A stretch of DNA of 5,527 nucleotides. Source: an uncultured Lachnospiraceae bacterium. GTDB taxonomy: Bacteria; Bacillota_A; Clostridia; Lachnospirales; Lachnospiraceae. Position 1 is the first letter of the stretch, and each line of letters opens with the position of its first letter. The stretch covers positions 1 through 5,527 of the forward strand of contig CAMWMM010000358.1 in NCBI GenBank assembly GCA_947175285.1, in the 5' to 3' direction. The notes under the pieces are model-generated. The model made no database searches and was not told the origin of the DNA. It saw nothing but the letters and a program-made list of their open reading frames with translations. Both the position numbers and the translations under genes were made by a program. This document shows positions 3,225 through 5,527 of the stretch, one piece after another.

Positions 3225-5527
3225 TATACGTTATTCTCTCTCCTTCCTGCAAATTTATCTCCCGTTTCTTTTCTCCCAGACAGAGTATACTATGGAAGGC
3301 TTTGTCTGCGGTAATCTCACATCTGCATAACTTCCCATCTTCCCATGACAGGTCGATAGAAGCGCCGCCTTTTAAGCGAAGTCCCCTTATACTGCCCTTT
3401 CTCCATGCAGACGGCAGTGCCGGCAAAAGCACTATGCGTTCCTGCGTATTCTGTATGAGCATCTCGGCAATGGCTGCTGCCGCCCCGAAATTACCGTCAA
3501 TCTGAAACGGCGGATGCTTGTCAAACAAGTTCGGATAAGTGGAATTGGCAAAAAGCTGCTGTAAATGATAGTATGCAGTTTCCCCATCCCACAGCTTCGC
3601 ATAATGGTTAATAATCCATGCCCTGCTCCAGCCCGTATGCCCGCCGCCGTGAGACAATCGAAACTCCAGTGTCTTTCTGGCTGCTGCGGCAAGTTCCGGC
3701 GTACCGTCTATAGTAATCTGTTCAGAGGGGTGCAATCCGTAAAGATGGGAAATATGCCGATGCCCCGGCTCCCACTCTTCATAATCCTCCTGCCACTCCA
3801 AAATCGTTCCTCTGGGTCCTATCTGTGTGGGTTTTAACCGCTCCCGCATCTCTCCCAAGATTTCAATGAACTGCGCTATATCATCAATCTGTGTTTCTTT
3901 CAACGCCGCTTTTACATCTTCTGTCAAAGCTTTCGCCTGCATAAGTTCCTGATATGCCGCCTCACACTGTCCAAACAAATCCCGCAGAATCTGATTGTCC
4001 ATGGTCACACCGTATCCGTTTGCTCCTTTTTCACCATTTGGCAAAATATAGGTATTCTCCGGGGAAACGGAAGGACAAGTCACCAGATACCCTTCATGTT
4101 CTACCAGAAAATCCCGGAAAAACAGCGCTGCCTCACACATAATGGGAAACTGTTCCTGTAAAAATGCCATGTCTTTCGTGTACTGGTAATGAGTCCACTG
4201 ATGCGTGCACAGCCATGCCGCCCCCATAACCCAATAAGTTCCCGGAATCCAGAGGTCTTGAGGCACAGTATCTCCGTGAATGTCCGTATTGTGATGGCAT
4301 ACCCATCCCCTGCAGCCGTACATCTCCCGTGCCGTCCGCCTGCCGTCCGGCACCATTTTCTTTAACAATTCAAACAGCGGAAGATGACATTCCGAAAGAC
4401 CACAACTCTCTGCCGGCCAGTAGTTCATCTCCGTATTGATATTGATGGTGTATTTACAATCCCAGGGCGGGGTCATGTCCTTATTCCACAAACCCTGTAA
4501 GGTTGCGGGCAGGGTTCCTTCTCTGCTGCAGGCGATTAACAGATACCTTCCATAATCAAAATACAGCTTGCTCAGTCCGATATCCGCTGTTTGCTCAGCC
4601 GCCTGCTGTACTCTTTTACAAGTAGGAAGTTTGTCCCCTTCTTCCTCTCCCTCTAAATGAAGTTCCACTTTTCCATACAAACTTTGGTAATCCTCCACAT
4701 GGACATCTAACAGATTTTCCCAGCCCATTCCCTGTGCTTTATCCAAACATTCATCCATATGGTCACGCAAAAGCTTTTGCAATCCATGCTGCATCCACCA
4801 TTCCTGCTCCTCATAATATGAGCGGTTTTCTATATCCATAAGACAGCTTCCCCGGTCTGTCGGGGGCTGTCCAAGAATCCTGTCAAGAGCCGCCTGCTTT
4901 TCTTCTTTTGTATAATGATAGGTGGTATCCGCCGTAAAATACAGCGTTACTTCCTCCGCATCTTCTACCACCAGACGCTCCCCCACAGTCTTCACACTGC
5001 CGCCCCGGACTTCTGCCCGCAGCTTCATTGCAAATTCATATCCCCCCCTGCCCAGATTTCCATGTAGATAAATCTCATTGGCAGCGGTTTTCTCTATACC
5101 GTCAAAAAACTTCCACCTGTCCAGACCTGCCCAGAAACCAATCTTTCCTCCGGTCTGTGTCGTGATATGCATGATGATTGCATTTGCCGGGTAAGAACAG
5201 ATAGTTTCCCTTTGATACCACACCCCGTTTTTACGAAAAGAAACCCGGTGCAGAGCCTGCTCTAAATCCAATTCCCTGCGATAGTCCGTAATCTCCCCCG
5301 GCTCTCCAAAGGCATCAAAATCAATGGTCATATCTCCTAAAGTCTGATAAGGATGCTGACCGTTTGGACAGCCGGACATGGTAAACCACATCAGTTTCTC
5401 TGCCTCTGCAATTCTTCCACTGAAAATCAATTCCCTGATTTTAGGCAGATTTTCCTTCATATCCGGGTTCAGACGATTCACCGGGCCGCCATACCAGATA
5501 CTCTCTTCATTCAACTGCAAATGCTCG
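3214..5527 (-). CDS. GH95 family glycoside hydrolase, alpha-L-fucosidase / alpha-L-galactosidase (5' end missing)
   Basis: At least 770 residues are present, numbered here from the Leu codon at 5520-5518. The frame is open to the edge (EHLQLNEES), and GH95 proteins usually have about 35-40 residues before this motif, so no start is given. Layout: N-terminal beta-sandwich (about 1-235), helical linker, (alpha/alpha)6 barrel (about 310-680), and C-terminal beta domain with LSWEDGKL (724-731). Family motifs are QLNEESIWYGGP (2-13), INTEMNYWPAES (361-372), HHNTDIHGDT (409-418), SPEN (486-489) and QIDGNFG (673-679). By comparison with Bifidobacterium AfcA, E488 should be the acid (Glu566), N360/N362 hold the water (Asn421/Asn423), and D675 corresponds to Asp766. 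It inverts the anomeric centre and releases terminal L-fucose or L-galactose. T358 stands where fucosidases often have His. A signal peptide cannot be judged. No terminator follows the TGA at 3216-3214. Confidence 0.95.
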   Translation of the reverse strand, partial: EHLQLNEESIWYGGPVNRLNPDMKENLPKIRELIFSGRIAEAEKLMWFTMSGCPNGQHPYQTLGDMTIDFDAFGEPGEITDYRRELDLEQALHRVSFRKNGVWYQRETICSYPANAIIMHITTQTGGKIGFWAGLDRWKFFDGIEKTAANEIYLHGNLGRGGYEFAMKLRAEVRGGSVKTVGERLVVEDAEEVTLYFTADTTYHYTKEEKQAALDRILGQPPTDRGSCLMDIENRSYYEEQEWWMQHGLQKLLRDHMDECLDKAQGMGWENLLDVHVEDYQSLYGKVELHLEGEEEGDKLPTCKRVQQAAEQTADIGLSKLYFDYGRYLLIACSREGTLPATLQGLWNKDMTPPWDCKYTININTEMNYWPAESCGLSECHLPLFELLKKMVPDGRRTAREMYGCRGWVCHHNTDIHGDTVPQDLWIPGTYWVMGAAWLCTHQWTHYQYTKDMAFLQEQFPIMCEAALFFRDFLVEHEGYLVTCPSVSPENTYILPNGEKGANGYGVTMDNQILRDLFGQCEAAYQELMQAKALTEDVKAALKETQIDDIAQFIEILGEMRERLKPTQIGPRGTILEWQEDYEEWEPGHRHISHLYGLHPSEQITIDGTPELAAAARKTLEFRLSHGGGHTGWSRAWIINHYAKLWDGETAYYHLQQLFANSTYPNLFDKHPPFQIDGNFGAAAAIAEMLIQNTQERIVLLPALPSAWRKGSIRGLRLKGGASIDLSWEDGKLCRCEITADKAFHSILCLGEKKREINLQEGERITYNDF

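Noticed and set aside
144..3227. Shared 12-mer AAAAATCATTAT at 144-155 and 3216-3227, as possible ends of a mobile island
   Set aside because: It is AT-rich and low in complexity, with no integrase, terminal inverted repeat or target duplication; chance is likely.
3432..3692. Minus-strand 86-codon ORF and plus-strand ORFs inside the GH95 gene
   Set aside because: They lie in other frames of a gene with clear family motifs, and show low-complexity translations typical of shadows.

Overview
The window is most likely from a low-GC Firmicute of the gut Lachnospiraceae/Clostridia type. This is inferred from strong AGGAGG-like ribosome sites, AT-rich accessory genes, a CptIN-type type III toxin-antitoxin module (a family best known from such gut Clostridia) and a GH95 glycosidase. 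Every gene I can support lies on the minus strand, so the reading order is from high to low coordinates.

Positions 5527 to 3214 hold most of a GH95 glycoside hydrolase (alpha-L-fucosidase / alpha-L-galactosidase family). Its N-terminus, roughly 35-40 residues, lies beyond the right edge. Its DNA is clearly richer in G+C than the rest: by hand count 32 of 60 bases at 4261-4320, against 13 of 60 at 2401-2460. The shift falls at its stop codon.

From about 3224 to the left edge lies an AT-rich accessory block of small, closely packed genes. In transcription order these are: a 40-codon ORF overlapping the GH95 stop; a 205-aa protein of unknown family; a DUF4274-like protein (148 aa) overlapping it by 14 bases; a YezG/DUF600-like immunity protein (138 aa); a complete type III toxin-antitoxin module; a 116-aa CdiI-like protein overlapping the toxin gene; a damaged immunity-like gene; and the first 29 codons of another small gene. 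The mix (YezG-like, DUF4274-like, CdiI-like, no toxin in view) looks like an orphan immunity array of a polymorphic or contact-dependent toxin system, built up by recombination.

The most interesting part is 1266-1514. Upstream of a CptN-like endoribonuclease gene lies a promoter, then two 51-base RNA units, then a strong intrinsic terminator, then the toxin ribosome site. The two units differ greatly in sequence, yet both fold as H-type pseudoknots of the same architecture behind the same AATATT-NN lead-in, which is what a CptI antitoxin RNA should look like. Upstream of the promoter, GAAC (GTTC on the transcribed strand) recurs at exact 11-base steps, which no standard type III feature explains.

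Together the block appears to be a defence and competition island: immunity proteins against rival toxins, with an RNA-antitoxin module inside it that could act in phage abortive infection or stabilise the array.
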